From Liolophura sinensis (Eukaryota; Mollusca; Polyplacophora; Chitonida; Chitonidae): a stretch of 64,000 bases of DNA. The DNA is taken from the NCBI RefSeq assembly GCF_032854445.1, contig NC_088305.1, forward strand, positions 25,444,628 through 25,508,627, read 5' to 3'. The translations under genes and the position numbers were made by a program. The notes under the pieces are model-generated. The model saw nothing but the letters and a program-made list of their open reading frames with translations, was not told the DNA's origin and ran no database searches. Position 1 is the first letter of the stretch. Every line of letters starts with the position of its first letter. Positions 11,401 through 22,329 of the stretch are shown here, one piece after another.

Positions 11401-12288
11401 ACAGCAACCTGCGGATGGTCGTGGGTTTCCCCCCGGCTCTTCCCGGTTTCCACCCACCATAATGCTGGCCGCCGTCATATAAGTGAAATATTCTTGAGTA
11501 CGGCGTAAAACACCAATCAAATAAATAAATCAATCAATAAAGAAGACTAATGATTAAGTTAATCTGGATTTCCTTTATAAAATGTACTCAAAAATTAGAC
11601 TTCTTTCACTGAGCTCTTTTTGAAATGTGAAGAAAATTGGATTGTATGTCAGAAACTGTTGTGGACATCTGAACATTGTAGGTTCAGTGTACAGACCCAG
11701 AATGTTGAAGGCAGACTAGCCTGTTAAAAAGATTTGTGATAATAAATCCTTGATACAGGTGTAACTACAACTATTTTTTTTTTCTTTTCAGGTATGTTAA
11801 TAAATGTGTTCACCATTATGTGTTATCATGTTTTTTTTTTTATTTTTTTTTTATCCAGGTATGAGAATAAAGGTGTGCAGTGGATGAAGAGTAAACCAAG
11901 CCTGCCCCCTGGGATGTATGTGGATGACACCAAACCAGATACTTCATCCATGTCAAAAGCTGCCAAGAAAAATGCCAAGAGGAAAGAAAAGAAGAGACAG
12001 CAGCGAGAAGCTGAAGGGGTTGATCAGGTCTCTCAGTCTGTGGCTAAAATAAGCTTTGAGGAACAGATGAACAAAGTGGTAGACACCAATAAAACTGCCG
12101 GTGATCCTAAGGCAGAGGCCATGAAGAAAGTTAAAAATCTGAAGAAAAAACTGCGACAAATAGAGGACTTAGAAGCAAAAGTAGACTCTGGTGAGTTAAA
12201 GCCTGCTCCAGAGCAAGTTGAAAAGATCAGCAAAAAGAAAGCAATACAGGCAGAAATTGATGACTTAGAACTTAAGTTTGGGGATTGA
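8355..12288 (+). CDS. PYM1: PYM1, partner of Y14 and Mago (three coding exons)
   Basis: PYM binds the Mago-Y14 heterodimer of the exon junction complex through its N terminus and the small ribosomal subunit through its C terminus. It helps to strip junction complexes from mRNA during translation. Exons at 8355-8409, 9727-9823 and 11859-12288 join in frame (phases 1 and 2) to give 193 residues, close to the usual size of about 200. The N-terminal Mago-binding segment reads [20 protein letters not shown] and then EEMPVYENK at about residues 26-55. The middle is basic ([15 protein letters not shown]) and the C terminus has [13 protein letters not shown] and a final [11 protein letters not shown], as expected. 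The ATG at 8355 gives the family-typical MAT start. The gene is tail to tail with BLOC1S1. Introns 1 and 2 carry SINEs. Confidence 0.95.
8410..9726 (+). other. PYM1 intron 1
   Basis: GTAAAT..TTCAAG boundaries. It contains a repeat near 9283-9412 that is similar to 26470-26600. The open frames at 8668-8865 and 8972-9226 have no recognisable homology. Confidence 0.8.
9283..9412 (+). repeat. Dispersed repeat, partner at 26470-26600
   Basis: Shared order of blocks with 26470-26600: AGGTTTGGCAAAATTTTGTT, GGCCCCAAAC, TGCTCCATTT, then GAGACAAAA. The BLOC1S1-intron copy has an inverted partner, so both probably derive from the same small DNA-transposon-like element. Confidence 0.55.
9727..9823 (+). 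CDS. PYM1: PYM1 exon 2 (Mago-binding segment)
   Basis: Acceptor TTTCAAG before 9727 and donor GTAAGT at 9824. It encodes most of the WIBG/Mago-binding domain, with [20 protein letters not shown]. This is the most conserved part of the family and is the main support for the identification. Confidence 0.95.
9862..10112 (+). mobile_element. SINE family 1, full length, in PYM1 intron 2
   Basis: Starts with a tRNA-like head (GGGGGCCTCCATCACTGAGG, GGTAGCATG), has box B GAGTTCAAGTCCAGC, the internal core, and ends CACCAAATAAATAAATG. Intact boundaries suggest a relatively young copy. Confidence 0.9.
10113..10440. other. PYM1 intron 2, unique stretch
   Basis: It includes a run of 14 G at about 10279-10292. 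Nothing else is recognised. Confidence 0.4.
10455..11275 (+). repeat. Two copies of a dispersed repeat (family B) in PYM1 intron 2, split by SINEs
   Basis: The segment TTTAGAAGAAAGTTG..GAGAAATTGTAGTGGCC..CAAAGCCTTTGCAAT appears from 10474 and again, partly, from 10953. The second copy includes the family-B core seen elsewhere (TATCATCC, CTTCCAAACAAACCT, AACGCCTTTC, AGAACTTTCAGAATC). The same core occurs near 23590-23790, 25150-25365, 45700-45850 and 51400-51545. No protein is encoded that I can recognise. Confidence 0.65.
10690..10954 (+). mobile_element. SINE family 1, full length, nested in family-B repeat
   Basis: tRNA-like head GGGCCTTTGTGGCCCAGAGG, box B GTGAGTTCATGTCCAGC, 3' end AACACCAATCAAATAAATG. 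Imperfect AGAAGAAA-like sequence on both sides may be the target duplication. Confidence 0.85.
11284..11540 (+). mobile_element. SINE family 1 with candidate target-site duplication
   Basis: Complete from AGTTGGTTAGTACACTAGCG to CACCAATCAAATAAATAAAT. ATAAAGAA is found directly before and after the element. The related copy of the host repeat near 10570-10615 runs through the corresponding place without the SINE, which supports a real insertion. Confidence 0.88.
11859..12288 (+). CDS. PYM1: PYM1 exon 3 (basic and C-terminal regions, stop)
   Basis: Acceptor in a long T tract (..TTATCCAG before 11859). The first base completes the valine codon begun in exon 2. It encodes the linker, the Lys/Arg-rich stretch, the [17 protein letters not shown] helix and the end DLELKFGD, then TGA. 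Confidence 0.95.
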
Positions 12289-12331
12289 AAGTGCAGAGGA
12301 TAAAGGTGATCATTTATTAGGATTTGATTTG

Positions 12332-12337
12332 AATAAA
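12332..12337 (+). terminator. PYM1 poly(A) signal
   Basis: AATAAA, 43 bp after the stop codon. It is the last canonical signal before the 59-bp tandem array begins. Confidence 0.7.
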
Positions 12338-12365
12338 ACTGAGCAGGTGAATTATCAAATTATCT

Positions 12366-15300
12366 TATTCATGACATTGGGTTTATAACATGTTATACAG
12401 ACCAGGTCATAAGGAAGGAGTGCTAACTCATGACATTGGGTTTATAAGATGTTATACAGACCAGGTCATAAGGAAGGAGTGCTAACTCATGACATTGGGT
12501 TTATAAGATGTCATACAGACTTGGGCATAAGGAAGGAGTGCGAACTCATGACAGTGGGTTTATAAGATGTCATACAGACTTGGACATAAGGAAGGAGTGC
12601 TAACTCATGACATTGGGTTTATAAAATGTTATACAGACCAGGCCATAAGGAAGGAGTGCTAACTCATGACATTGTGTTTATAAAATTTTATACAGACCAG
12701 GCCATAAGGAAGGAGTGCTAACTCATGACATTGGGTTTATAAGATGTTATACAGACCAGGTCATAAGGAAGGAGTGCTAACTCATGACAGTGGGTTTATA
12801 AGATGTCATACAGACTTGGGCATAAGGAAGGAGTGCTGACTCATGACAGTGGGTTTATAAAATGTTATACAGACCAGGTCATAAGGAAGGAGTGCTGACT
12901 CATGACAGTGGGTTTATAAGATGTCATACAGACTTGGGCATAAGGAAGGAGTGCTAACTCATGACATTGGGTTTATAAGATGTCACACAGACTTGGACAT
13001 AAGGAAGGAGTGCTAACTCATGACATTGGGTTAATAAAATTTTATACAGACCAGGTCATAAGGAAGGAGTGCTAACTCATGACATTGGGTTTATAAGATG
13101 TTATACAGATCAGGTCATAAGGAAGGAGTGCTAACTCATGACATTGGGTTTATAAAATGTTATACAGACCAGGTCATAAGGAAGGAGTGCTGACTCATGA
13201 CAGTGGGTTTATAAAATGTTATACAGACCAGGACATAAGGAAGGAGTGCTGACTCATGACAGTGGGTTTATAAGATGTCATACAGACTTGGGCATAAGGA
13301 AGGAGTGCTAACTTATGACATTGGGTTGATAAGATGTTATACAGACCAGGCCATAAGGAAGGAGTGCTAACTCATGACAGTGGGTTTATAAAATGTCATA
13401 CAGACTTGGACATAAGGAAGGAGTGCTAACTCATGACAGTGGGTTTATAAGATGTCATACAGACTTGGACATAAGGAAGGAGTGCTAACTGATGACATTG
13501 GGTTTATAAAATTTTATACAGACCAGGCCATAAGGAAGGAGTGCTAACTGATGACATTGGGTTTATATAATGTTATACAGACCAGGACATAAGGAAGGAG
13601 TGCTAACTCATGACATTGGGTTTATAAAATGTTATACAGACCAGGTCATAAGGAAGGAGTGCTAACTCATGACATTGGGTTTATAAGATGTCATACAGAC
13701 CAGGTCATAAGGAAGGAGTGCTAACTCATGACATTGGGTTTATAAGATGTCATACAGACTTGGACATAAGGAAGGAGTGCTAACTCATGACAGTGGGTTT
13801 ATAAGATGTCATACAGACTTGGACATAAGGAAGGAGTGCTAACTGATGACATTGGGTTTATAAAATTTTATACAGACCAGGCCATAAGGAAGGAGTGCTA
13901 ACTGATGACATTGGGTTTATAAAATGTTATACAGACCAGGACATAAGGAAGGAGTGCTAACTTATGACATTGGGTTTATAAAATGTTATATAGACCAGGA
14001 CATAAGGAAGGAGTGCTTATTTGTCACATTGGGTTTATAAAATGTTATACAGACTTGGACATAAGGAAGGAGTGCTTACTCATGACATTGGGTTTATAAG
14101 ATGTTATACAGACCAGGTCATAAGGAAGGAGTGCTTGTTCGTCACAATGGGTTTATAAAATGTTATACAGACCAGGTCATAAGGAAGGAGTGCTGACTCA
14201 TGACAGTGGGTTTATAAGATGTCATACAGACTTGGGCATAAGGAAGGAGTGCTAACTTATGACATTGGGTTGATAAGATGTTATACAGACCAGGCCATAA
14301 GGAAGGAGTGCTAACTCATGACAGTGGGTTTATAAAATGTTATACAGACCAGGTCATAAGGAAGGAGTGCTAACTCATGACATTGGGTTTATAAGATGTT
14401 ATACAGACCAGGCCATAAGGAAGGAGTGCTAACTCATGACAGTGGGTTTATAAGATGTCATACAGACTTGGACATAAGGAAGGAGTGCTAACTCATGACA
14501 GTGGGTTTATAAGATGTCATACAGACTTGGACATAAGGAAGGAGTGCTAACTGATGACATTGGGTTTATAAAATTTTATACAGACCAGGCCATAAGGAAG
14601 GAGTGCTAACTCATGACATTGGGTTTATAAAATGTTATACAGACCAGGACATAAGGAAGGAGTGCTAACTCATGACATTGGGTTTATAAAATGTTATACA
14701 GACCAGGTCATAAGGAAGGAGTGCTAACTCATGACATTGGGTTTATAAGATGTCATACAGACCAGGTCATAAGGAAGGAGTGCTAACTCATGACATTGGG
14801 TTTATAAGATGTCATACAGACTTGGACATAAGGAAGGAGTGCTAACTCATGACAGTGGGTTTATAAGATGTCATACAGACTTGGACATAAGGAAGGAGTG
14901 CTAACTGATGACATTGGGTTTATAAAATTTTATACAGACCAGGCCATAAGGAAGGAGTGCTAACTGATGACATTGGGTTTATATAATGTTATACAGACCA
15001 GGACATAAGGAAGGAGTGCTAACTCATGACATTGGGTTTATAAAATGTTATATAGACCAGGACATAAGGAAGGAGTGCTTATTTGTCACATTGGGTTTAT
15101 AAAATGTTATACAGACTTGGACATAAGGAAGGAGTGCTTACTCATGACATTGGGTTTATAAGATGTTATACAGACCAGGTCATAAGGAAGGAGTGCTTGT
15201 TCGTCACAATGGGTTTATAAAATGTTACACAGACCAGGACATAAGGAAGGAGTGTTTATTCATCACAGTGCGTTTATAAGATGTTATACAGAGCAGGTCA

Positions 15301-15615
15301 TAAGGAAGGAGTGCTAACGCATGACATTGGGCTTATAAAATGTTATACAGACCAGGTCATAAGGAAGGAGTGCTTGTTCATCACAGTGGGTTTATAAAAT
15401 GTTATACAGACTTGGACATAAGGAAGGAGTGCTAACTCATGACATTGGGTTTATAAGATGTTATACAGACTTGGACAGAAGGAAGGAGTGCTTATTGAAC
15501 ACAATGGGTTTTTAAAACGTTATACAGACTTGGACAGAAGGAAGGAGTGCTTATTCATCACATTGGGTTTATAAAATGTTATACAGACTTGGCCATAAGG
15601 AAGGAGTGCTCTTTC
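12366..15615 (+). repeat. 59-bp tandem array with higher-order structure
   Basis: About 55 copies of a 59-bp unit: ACTCATGACATTGGGTTTAT, AAGATGTTATACAGACCAGG, then TCATAAGGAAGGAGTGCTA. Two main variants differ at GACCAGGTC versus GACTTGGGC or GACTTGGAC, and at ATTGGG versus AGTGGG. Marker variants repeat at exact multiples of the unit: TGCTTATTTGTCACATTGGG at 14014 and 15076 (1062 bp, 18 units), and ACTTATGACATTGGGTTGAT at 13311 and 14255 (944 bp, 16 units). The last units near 15490-15610 are the most diverged. 59 is not a multiple of three and stops occur, so it is noncoding. It begins about 30 bp after the PYM1 poly(A) signal. Confidence 0.97.
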
Positions 15616-15837
15616 ATCTCAGTCCTGACTATGATGAAGGGGGATAACTCATCACAGGTGTTTAAAAAACTGGCATACAGACCTGTGATTATGTACTACT
15701 TATGTACTTATGTTTAAAAGGGTACAGACTTGTTGCTGGTGTCAGACATAGGAAAGTCCAGTCTATGCCATGAATAGCAGAATTTTAGGTATGGTGGAAT
15801 AATTCAAGGGTGACCAAAGCTGTATTTCAACAAAGGC

Positions 15838-16090
15838 AGAAGAAGACCAGCTGTATCAAGTCAGAAATGTTAGGCAACTATATTTTACCACAAGTTTCAT
15901 AAAAAGTAATTTAGACCAGACGAACGGTGGAGAAACATGAGTTGCTGAATGTTTGTGAACTTGAGAAGTTCCTAAAGGACAGAGGTGTGATTTGTGCCTC
16001 TGCCACAGCGTCAGTCAGTAAATTAATGTCAACAAACGGTGCCTAACACTTTTCACAGTCACATGACACTGTAGGACTGTTTTTACCTTT
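15838..16090 (+). repeat. Dispersed repeat, partner at 33000-33300
   Basis: Both copies share, in order, ATGTTA.GCAACTAT, GGAGAAA, TTTGTG.AC.TGAGAAGTT, CTAAAGGA.AGAGGTGT and ATTTGTGCCTCTG, then TTAATGTCAACAA and TGCCTGACA-like text. One frame in this copy reads LEKFLKDRGVICAS, and the partner copy reads PEKFLKERGVICAS. This could be a remnant of a transposon-borne coding segment. Confidence 0.65.
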
Positions 16091-16279
16091 GATGGCAAAA
16101 GAGTTCCAACTCGAAACTCTCCTATTCAATTACACTGAACTACCACCTTACCATGAGGATAGACTGAAAATTCTTCAAACCCGCTCATGACGTAGAATAC
16201 AAATATACCCATGAGGCAGGAGTGACAGTTTCTAATTGTACTACATATAAGCGATGTACTGATTTAGGCCCAATTGCTG

Positions 16280-16370
16280 GAAGCCCTCTTAACGTCACCA
16301 TGGCAACCAGCACTGTAGGCATCATGTCGCCATGGTAGTTATGCGCTCTTAACTCTAAGAGGGCTTCGTG
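16280..16370. repeat. Small inverted repeat (hairpin, MITE-like)
   Basis: GAAGCCCTCTTAACG on the left is the inverted partner of TCTAAGAGGGCTTCG on the right, with CCATGGCAAC/GCCATGG symmetry inside. It is about 90 bp end to end and could be a very short fold-back element. Confidence 0.55.
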
Positions 16371-16940
16371 CAAGCGAGCCCTGGGGTTGCTTGTATGAAG
16401 GAGTCAGAGACAAAGTTCATTGTAACTACCACAGCAACACATGTTTAGAAGGTGTTGCCATGTTTGTTAGTCAGCGGGTCATAAATAAAGGGGGATAACC
16501 CATCACATGTATTAGTTGCTACACTGAGTTTGATGGCTTCAAGGAGGAGGGTGTTAATAATCTGATGTAGAGATCGTGGGTTTGCTATTTGTAGGAGGAA
16601 TGACAAATACCCACCATTGTTTTATTCACTGATGTGTATGTAGGAAGGTAATGTTTGGTGTGACAGTCATCAGTTTTCAAAGCCAATTGACGACAATGTT
16701 CTGTAAGTCTTCAACCATTTTGACCTCCAATGCACTTTTACCAGTGGAATTTATGCATACACGTTTTAGGAAAATGACGCCAAAAATGATTTGTTTGTGT
16801 CAATATAGATGCAAACTTCATAAAACTGTACAAATCATCTCCCTATACCCCGATAAAATATTGGTTGCAGTTGTGGTCGAAAAGTTTGAAGAATTAGGGT
16901 ACTTCTGACATGTTTTATTCATTTTTGTTGGTGCATGCAT

Positions 16941-17192
16941 GACCAATGCCTAGCATGCTAGCACAGAACTCTGACCCAGCAGCCTCTCACCAGTGCAGTT
17001 GCTTTGAGTTCAAATCCTGCTAATGCTGGTTTACTCTACGGTCATAGGTGTAGAGGTCTGCCAGCAACCTGCAGATGGGCGTGGGTTTTTCCTGGGCCCT
17101 GCCAGTTTTCCTTCCACCATAATTCTGGCCGCCGTCCTATAAGTGAAATATTCTTCAGTGGAGCTTGGAAAACCAACAAATAAATAAATAAC
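16941..17192 (+). mobile_element. SINE family 1, nearly full length
   Basis: ATGCTAGCACAGAACTCTGA, box B TTGAGTTCAAATCCTGC, GCCGCCGTCCTATAAGTGAA, then AACCAACAAATAAATAAATA. Confidence 0.85.
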
Positions 17193-18182
17193 TTCATGTG
17201 TGTGACTGTGCGTATGAAATGGCTTGAACAGCAAAATGAAATTAATTCATATGATGTTATGGAAAATGTTTTGAGATTTTTTTTATTTGGTCAGCCCCAG
17301 AAAATGCTTGTTCTCTGTTTATAGTGTGCTTGTAGATTTTTTGTTTCGTGTCTTCATAGCAACATGCCATCTTGCACATCCTTGCTCAGTTTCCTGCAAT
17401 GCTATAAATGTGGTTTATACTTTTCTCACCCTGAAACATGATGAAAGAGTCGTTGATTCTTTTAAGAAAAGAACACATTTATACAAACTGTACCTTAAGT
17501 GAAGGAACTGTGTATAATTCTGCTTTCTGTTAAAGACTTTTTAAGGTTTCGTAAGAGAGAAAAATAATTTTAAATATCGTAATTTTCTATAAAATCCACT
17601 GATTCGAGCCACATTGAAAGTCCGTCCACATTTTAGGCTTGTCCAATGGAAAGCCTCCATTCCTTTGAATATTCATTGTGACGTCAGTGTGCTTTAGGGT
17701 TTACCTCTACAATATCATTAATGCACATTTCGTGGATTTTAAGGTCTGTGAAAGTCAACTCTAAAAAGAAAGAGTTTGTGATGTACTAGAGGGCAGCATC
17801 ATGCCTACATTTGTGGCAGTAGGCTGCCAAACTGCGTCTAGAATGCCATGCCTTGAAGAGCTACAGGACAAAGCTAAGCACGATGATGTATGTCATCTGA
17901 TAAAATGGCAGCCTAAAGTAGACTTCTAAGCCCTCATTGTTAGACTATTAAATACTGAAATAAGAAAATTAAGATGTTTTATTTAACCTTAAGTATAGCT
18001 CTTCCATTTAAGGTATAGGTTGTACATGTATAAATGTGTTCTTTTCTTACAACTGATAGAAAGATTGCTAAAATAAAAAAGAATATAAAAAGATAAACAT
18101 CATAATGCTGTTAAGGAGGTTTCCCCATCAACAGAAGTGCTAGGGAGACACACATATGGCGTGTGTTTTGTCTAATTTTTGG
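17193..18182. other. Intergenic, nothing assigned
   Basis: AT-rich. The open frame at 17287-17502 has no recognisable domain. Confidence 0.4.
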
Positions 18183-18530
18183 GACAGGCCCCGAAAGCAC
18201 AGTTGGTAGAGCATCCACTTCGGGAGGCAGTAGATCCAGGATCATTCCTGGGTCACACCTAAGACTTTAAAAAGAGGAAGTTGTAACCTCGCTTGGCATT
18301 CACCATGAAGGGGAAAGTGCAATGACTGGTTGACCTTATCAGTATAATGACTCTGCCGGCTTACTTTCCTTTGGTAAGGCGTCTCAGTGAAGCAGCACTA
18401 AATAAAAGAGCGGAGGAAATCCGTCCTGCAACAAAGGAGGCACATTACATGCACTCTAAGGATTCCTTTGTCGTCAAATGACTGAAAAATTGTTGAGTAC
18501 GACTTTGAACCCCAAGCACTAACTCACTAG
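18183..18530 (+). mobile_element. SINE family 2, full length
   Basis: A tRNA-like head is visible: CACAGTTGGTAGAGCATCC (box A) and AGTAGATCCAGGATC (box B-like). Then CACACCTAAGACTTTAAAAA, TCGCTTGGC, AGCAGCACTAAATAAAAGAG, and the 3' end GACTGAAAAATTGTTGAGTA with CCCCAAGCACTAACTCACT. Confidence 0.9.
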
Positions 18531-19142
18531 TTTTTGGTCTGCTCATTTTAGCCAATATATGTATAATTGTAGCAGCAAAATTTAGTTAGTTTTTTCACAT
18601 GGTTAGCCAATCTGATGAACAACATACTCCTATCTTTACTTTTTCTAAAGGCTCCTAAAGAAATGTAACATTCTACTTTCAACACTGCTAATATCCGTCC
18701 CATAAGTTAGAAGAATTAAGGTAAGCTATTGGCACAGGGTGCTGTGCTGGGACTTTTCTTGGCAGTACCAACTGATTACACTTTGGTACTGCTCTTGGTA
18801 CAAGGTTTTCCCAATCTAAACACATATTGTCATGTGGGAATGGCTCTTAATGTTACCCCTCAGTTAAATGATTACTTTAAAAATATTTTCACATAACTCG
18901 TCTATAAGTGTATATGAAAGAAAACGATAGATGTGATCTCAAGGTATCTTGCTGCTGGAGCCCACCTTACAAAGTTTTGAGCATTTAACTGCAATTTATT
19001 GTTAATTGAAAACAAAATCTGTAAAAATAAGTAAAGATACTTTTGGAGGCAGCCTTTCCCCTGATTACCCATTCATTTTTATGCAGTCTTTTCATTGTGC
19101 ATTGTTTTTATGGCTGCAGTCTTCTCCTTGATCTCACTCTTA
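18531..19142. other. Intergenic, nothing assigned
   Basis: AT-rich stretch between a SINE and the 28-bp array. No exon, RNA gene or repeat is recognised. Confidence 0.35.
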
Positions 19143-20072
19143 GCTGATTGGTCACCTTAATGAGCTCACAGACTGATTGGTCACCCTACTGAGCTCACCG
19201 GGACTGGTAGATCCAGGATCAATCCTTGATCAAGTCACACCTAAGACTTTAAAAAAGGAAGTTGTAACTTCCTCGCTTGGCGTTCAGCATGAAGAGGATA
19301 GTGCAACAACTGGTTTACTTGTTTCAGTATAATGGCTCGGGCGGGGCGGCTTACTTGCCTTCGGTAAGTCGTCTCTGTGAAGCAGCACTAAATAAAAGAG
19401 CGGTGGACTTCCGTCATGTAACAAGGAGGCACATTACACGTACATGCACCCTAAGGATTCCTTCGTCGTCATATGACTGAAAAATTGTTGAGTACGATGT
19501 TAAACCCCAAGCAGTTACTTACTCACAGACTGATTGGTCACCTTACTGAGCTCACAGACTGATTAGTTACTTACTGAGCTCTCAGACTGATTGGTTACTT
19601 ACCGAGCCCAGAGACTGATTGGTCACTTACTGAGCTCACAGACTGATTGGTTACTTACTGAGCTCAGAGTGATTGGCCACTTACTGAGCTCAGAGACTGA
19701 CTGGTCACTTACTGAGCTCAGAGACTGATTGGTCACTTACTGAGCTCAGAGAATGATTGGTCACTTACTGAGCTCACAGACTGATTGGTTACTTACTGAG
19801 CTCAGAGTGATTGGCCACTTACTGAGCTCAGAGACTGACTGGTCACTTACTGAGCTTAGAGACTGATTGGTCACTTACTGAGCTCAGAGACTGATTGGTC
19901 GCTTACTGAGCTCACAGATTGACTGCTTACTTACTGAGCTCACAGGCTGATTGGTAACTTATGAGCTCAGAGACGGATTCGTCACTTACTGAGCTCAGAG
20001 ACCGATTGGTTATATACTGAGCTCAGAGACGGATTGGTCACTTACTGAGCTCAGAGACTGACTGGTCACAGA
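19143..20072. repeat. 28-bp minisatellite, interrupted by a SINE
   Basis: Unit GAGACTGATTGGTCACTTAC plus TGAGCTCA, 28 bp, about 20 copies after the SINE and about 2 before it. Some copies are shortened by 3-4 bp (AGAGTGATTGGCCACTTAC). The SINE occupies 19197-19517. Confidence 0.92.
19197..19517 (+). mobile_element. SINE family 2 inserted in the 28-bp array
   Basis: Starts inside box B (TGGTAGATCCAGGATCAATC), keeps AAGACTTTAAAAAAGGAAG, CTCGCTTGGCGTTCAGCATG, AGCACTAAATAAAAGAGC and the 3' end GTTGAGTACGATGTTAAACC. The tRNA head is missing (5' truncated). Array units lie on both sides. Confidence 0.9.
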
Positions 20073-22214
20073 CTAGTTCAAGAACTTAACACTGTTATCA
20101 GTTATAACTTGAGTGTTCCTGCACACCACCATTTAAGAGAGAGATGACAAATGTGCACTTTGATGATGCAGATAAAAACAAATAATATCATCGTTATGAA
20201 ACAGGGATTTTTATTTTACATCTTTAATAGTTATATACATGTACATCTAAAGCCTGACAAGTACTTTGCAAAATTACATAATGTACTGCACAAGCCTCTA
20301 TAAACTTTAACAGTTTTAATTTTAAAGCAAGTTTAGACTTGTGGCGTTTTTATTTTGGCCTCCATGGGAGATATTTTGGGTCATACTGTATGTGTTTTAT
20401 CTTAGATCTCTTGTATCTTTTATAGTTGGTAAAAAGGCTCAGATATTTTTGACCAAAAAAAACATATTTGCTAATCAAATCAAATTTTCTCTATTTACCA
20501 ATAACAGCTCCAATTACTACCTTTGAGTAAATATCAGTCTTGGACCAACACAATTTGTAGTGATGAAATGGTCCCAATGTTTGAAAAAAGTTATAATGTG
20601 ATCTGCCATATAAATTTTGGCAGCTTTATTACCCATTTTCGATGATAACAGTCCCAAGATGAAGCTGATATTTTGTGAAAGGCAATAACTTGGGTTATTC
20701 TAAAATAACAGCTAAAATTTGATTGGAGTTGCACATACTGATTTTTGCCCAAATTCTCCAGTACAGCCTCTTGAAGTCAAAGCATTAAAATAAGACCGCT
20801 GCAGCATTTTAAAATTCTTTAAACTCTTTACCCGGTTCGTTATATTCCAAACAACTGCAGACCTTATTTAATCCTCATTTAAATTGGGATTTAATGACCA
20901 AATTAATGTGCGTCACAATAACTCATAAAATAGGCCGATATATAAAGCATATCACCATGACACATTTGCAAAATCTTGCAACTTGAAACAACAATTCTGC
21001 CAGCCACACGATTTTGGAATGCTTGGTGTTACTTGGAGTGTCCTGGTTAAAGTTATTTTCTGAAAACCACAGTTTCCAGCCAGCATCAGAGAATTACTTA
21101 AATTTCTCTAGCTGTACATTTCAATTCCATCCATCAGAAAATGCTGGTCATAGACACAAACATCCCTTCACAACCAGACAACTTTTTTGATTGGCCACCA
21201 CTTTTTCAAGTTATCACATCATTGTCTTGTTTATTCACCTGAAATCACAAAAACATATCATACAGCAATTTCAATTCATTTAAATTTATTCACTTATTCA
21301 TTCAATATCCATTTTCAACTAACGCATCATCCCATAGAACACCAATGCTCTGGATGTTGTTGTTGTTGTATGTTCAGACCACCATCAGGCTGTTCTCAGC
21401 ATGATAGGAAGTGCCTAGTTCACACGCACAACATTTGTTGTCGAAAACGAAATTTCTTGATCCAGACAACAAAAAATTCTTGAAATTTACTTGTAACCAC
21501 AGCAAGAATTCCAGAGTCTGGAACATTTGATCCAAAAATTTGGCTTGTTTAATTCTGGGCAATAAAAAAATCCAGAAACAAATGAGCACAGGAGTTTTCT
21601 CATCTGCGGGTCATCTGGACCTCGTGAGATCATTGTCGTCTACATCAACCAATCAGCATCTAGGACAAAGTCAGGTTAGTACACACAAAATGGGAGCTGT
21701 GACAACTTCTTGGGCTAACTTAACCTTGAGCGTACGTTGTGACTGTTTTTTGCCCCTGCTACCTTAAAAAATAGATAGCAAATGTCGCTCGTGTTGGGGT
21801 AACAGTATTCCGGTTTTTTGACCCAGGGATCTCAAAATCTGATTTTTGATAACAAATGTTGTCCATGTGCGCTAGGCTTCAGAGACTAGTATCCAGTAAT
21901 TTATTTGAAATTTCGATGTTTTGTGCCATAACCTCAAAAGTGTCACTAAAAAACACTAAATCATGACAAAGGATTACATTATTAGATAATTAAATTAAAA
22001 ATTTATAATTTTGTAATTATTTAATTGCATAAACATAAATTATTACATGAATAAGTAAATATTTTCAGAAATAATCATTCATTCCATAAATTATAAAATG
22101 CTTGAATTATTTCTACTACTGTCTAAATTATTTATGACAACATGAATAAACAGGTTATATAAAGTGAATAAATAATGAAATAATTACGGTAAATAACAAA
22201 GTTATCTTTCATTT
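20073..22214. other. Intergenic / possible long 3' UTR of BLOC1S1
   Basis: I see no exon. On the - strand an AATAAA lies at about 20211-20216 (TTTATT on +) and another near 21284. Either could be the end of a long BLOC1S1 3' UTR. AT-rich low-complexity sequence occupies about 21960-22200. Confidence 0.3.
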
Positions 22215-22290
22215 ATCTGATTGTTGATTACTGGCATACTCAGACATTTGTACTCATATAATGGCAGCCAATATTATGAGGGGAAGGCCC
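22215..22290 (-). mobile_element. SINE family 1, decayed fragment
   Basis: CTGATTGTTGATTACTGGCA, TACTCATATAATGGCAGCCA and ATTATGAGGGGAA correspond to the antisense 3' half of family 1, with many changes. Confidence 0.5.
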
Positions 22291-22329
22291 ACAGATCAAT
22301 GCCCCCACAAGCCGTGGGGGTGGCGGAAT

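Larger units (their letters stand above)
15616..16640. other. Intergenic with a dispersed repeat and a hairpin
   Basis: It contains a repeat at about 15838-16090 that is similar to 33000-33300, and a small inverted repeat at 16280-16370. No gene is recognised. Confidence 0.45.

Noticed and set aside
12366-15615. CRISPR-like array of regular repeats
   Set aside because: The whole 59-bp unit is repeated with no unique spacers, in an animal genome with introns.
18188-18240. Functional tRNA at a GTTGGTAGAGCATCC box
   Set aside because: Box B is degenerate and the text runs into SINE family 2. A 3' acceptor stem cannot be formed.
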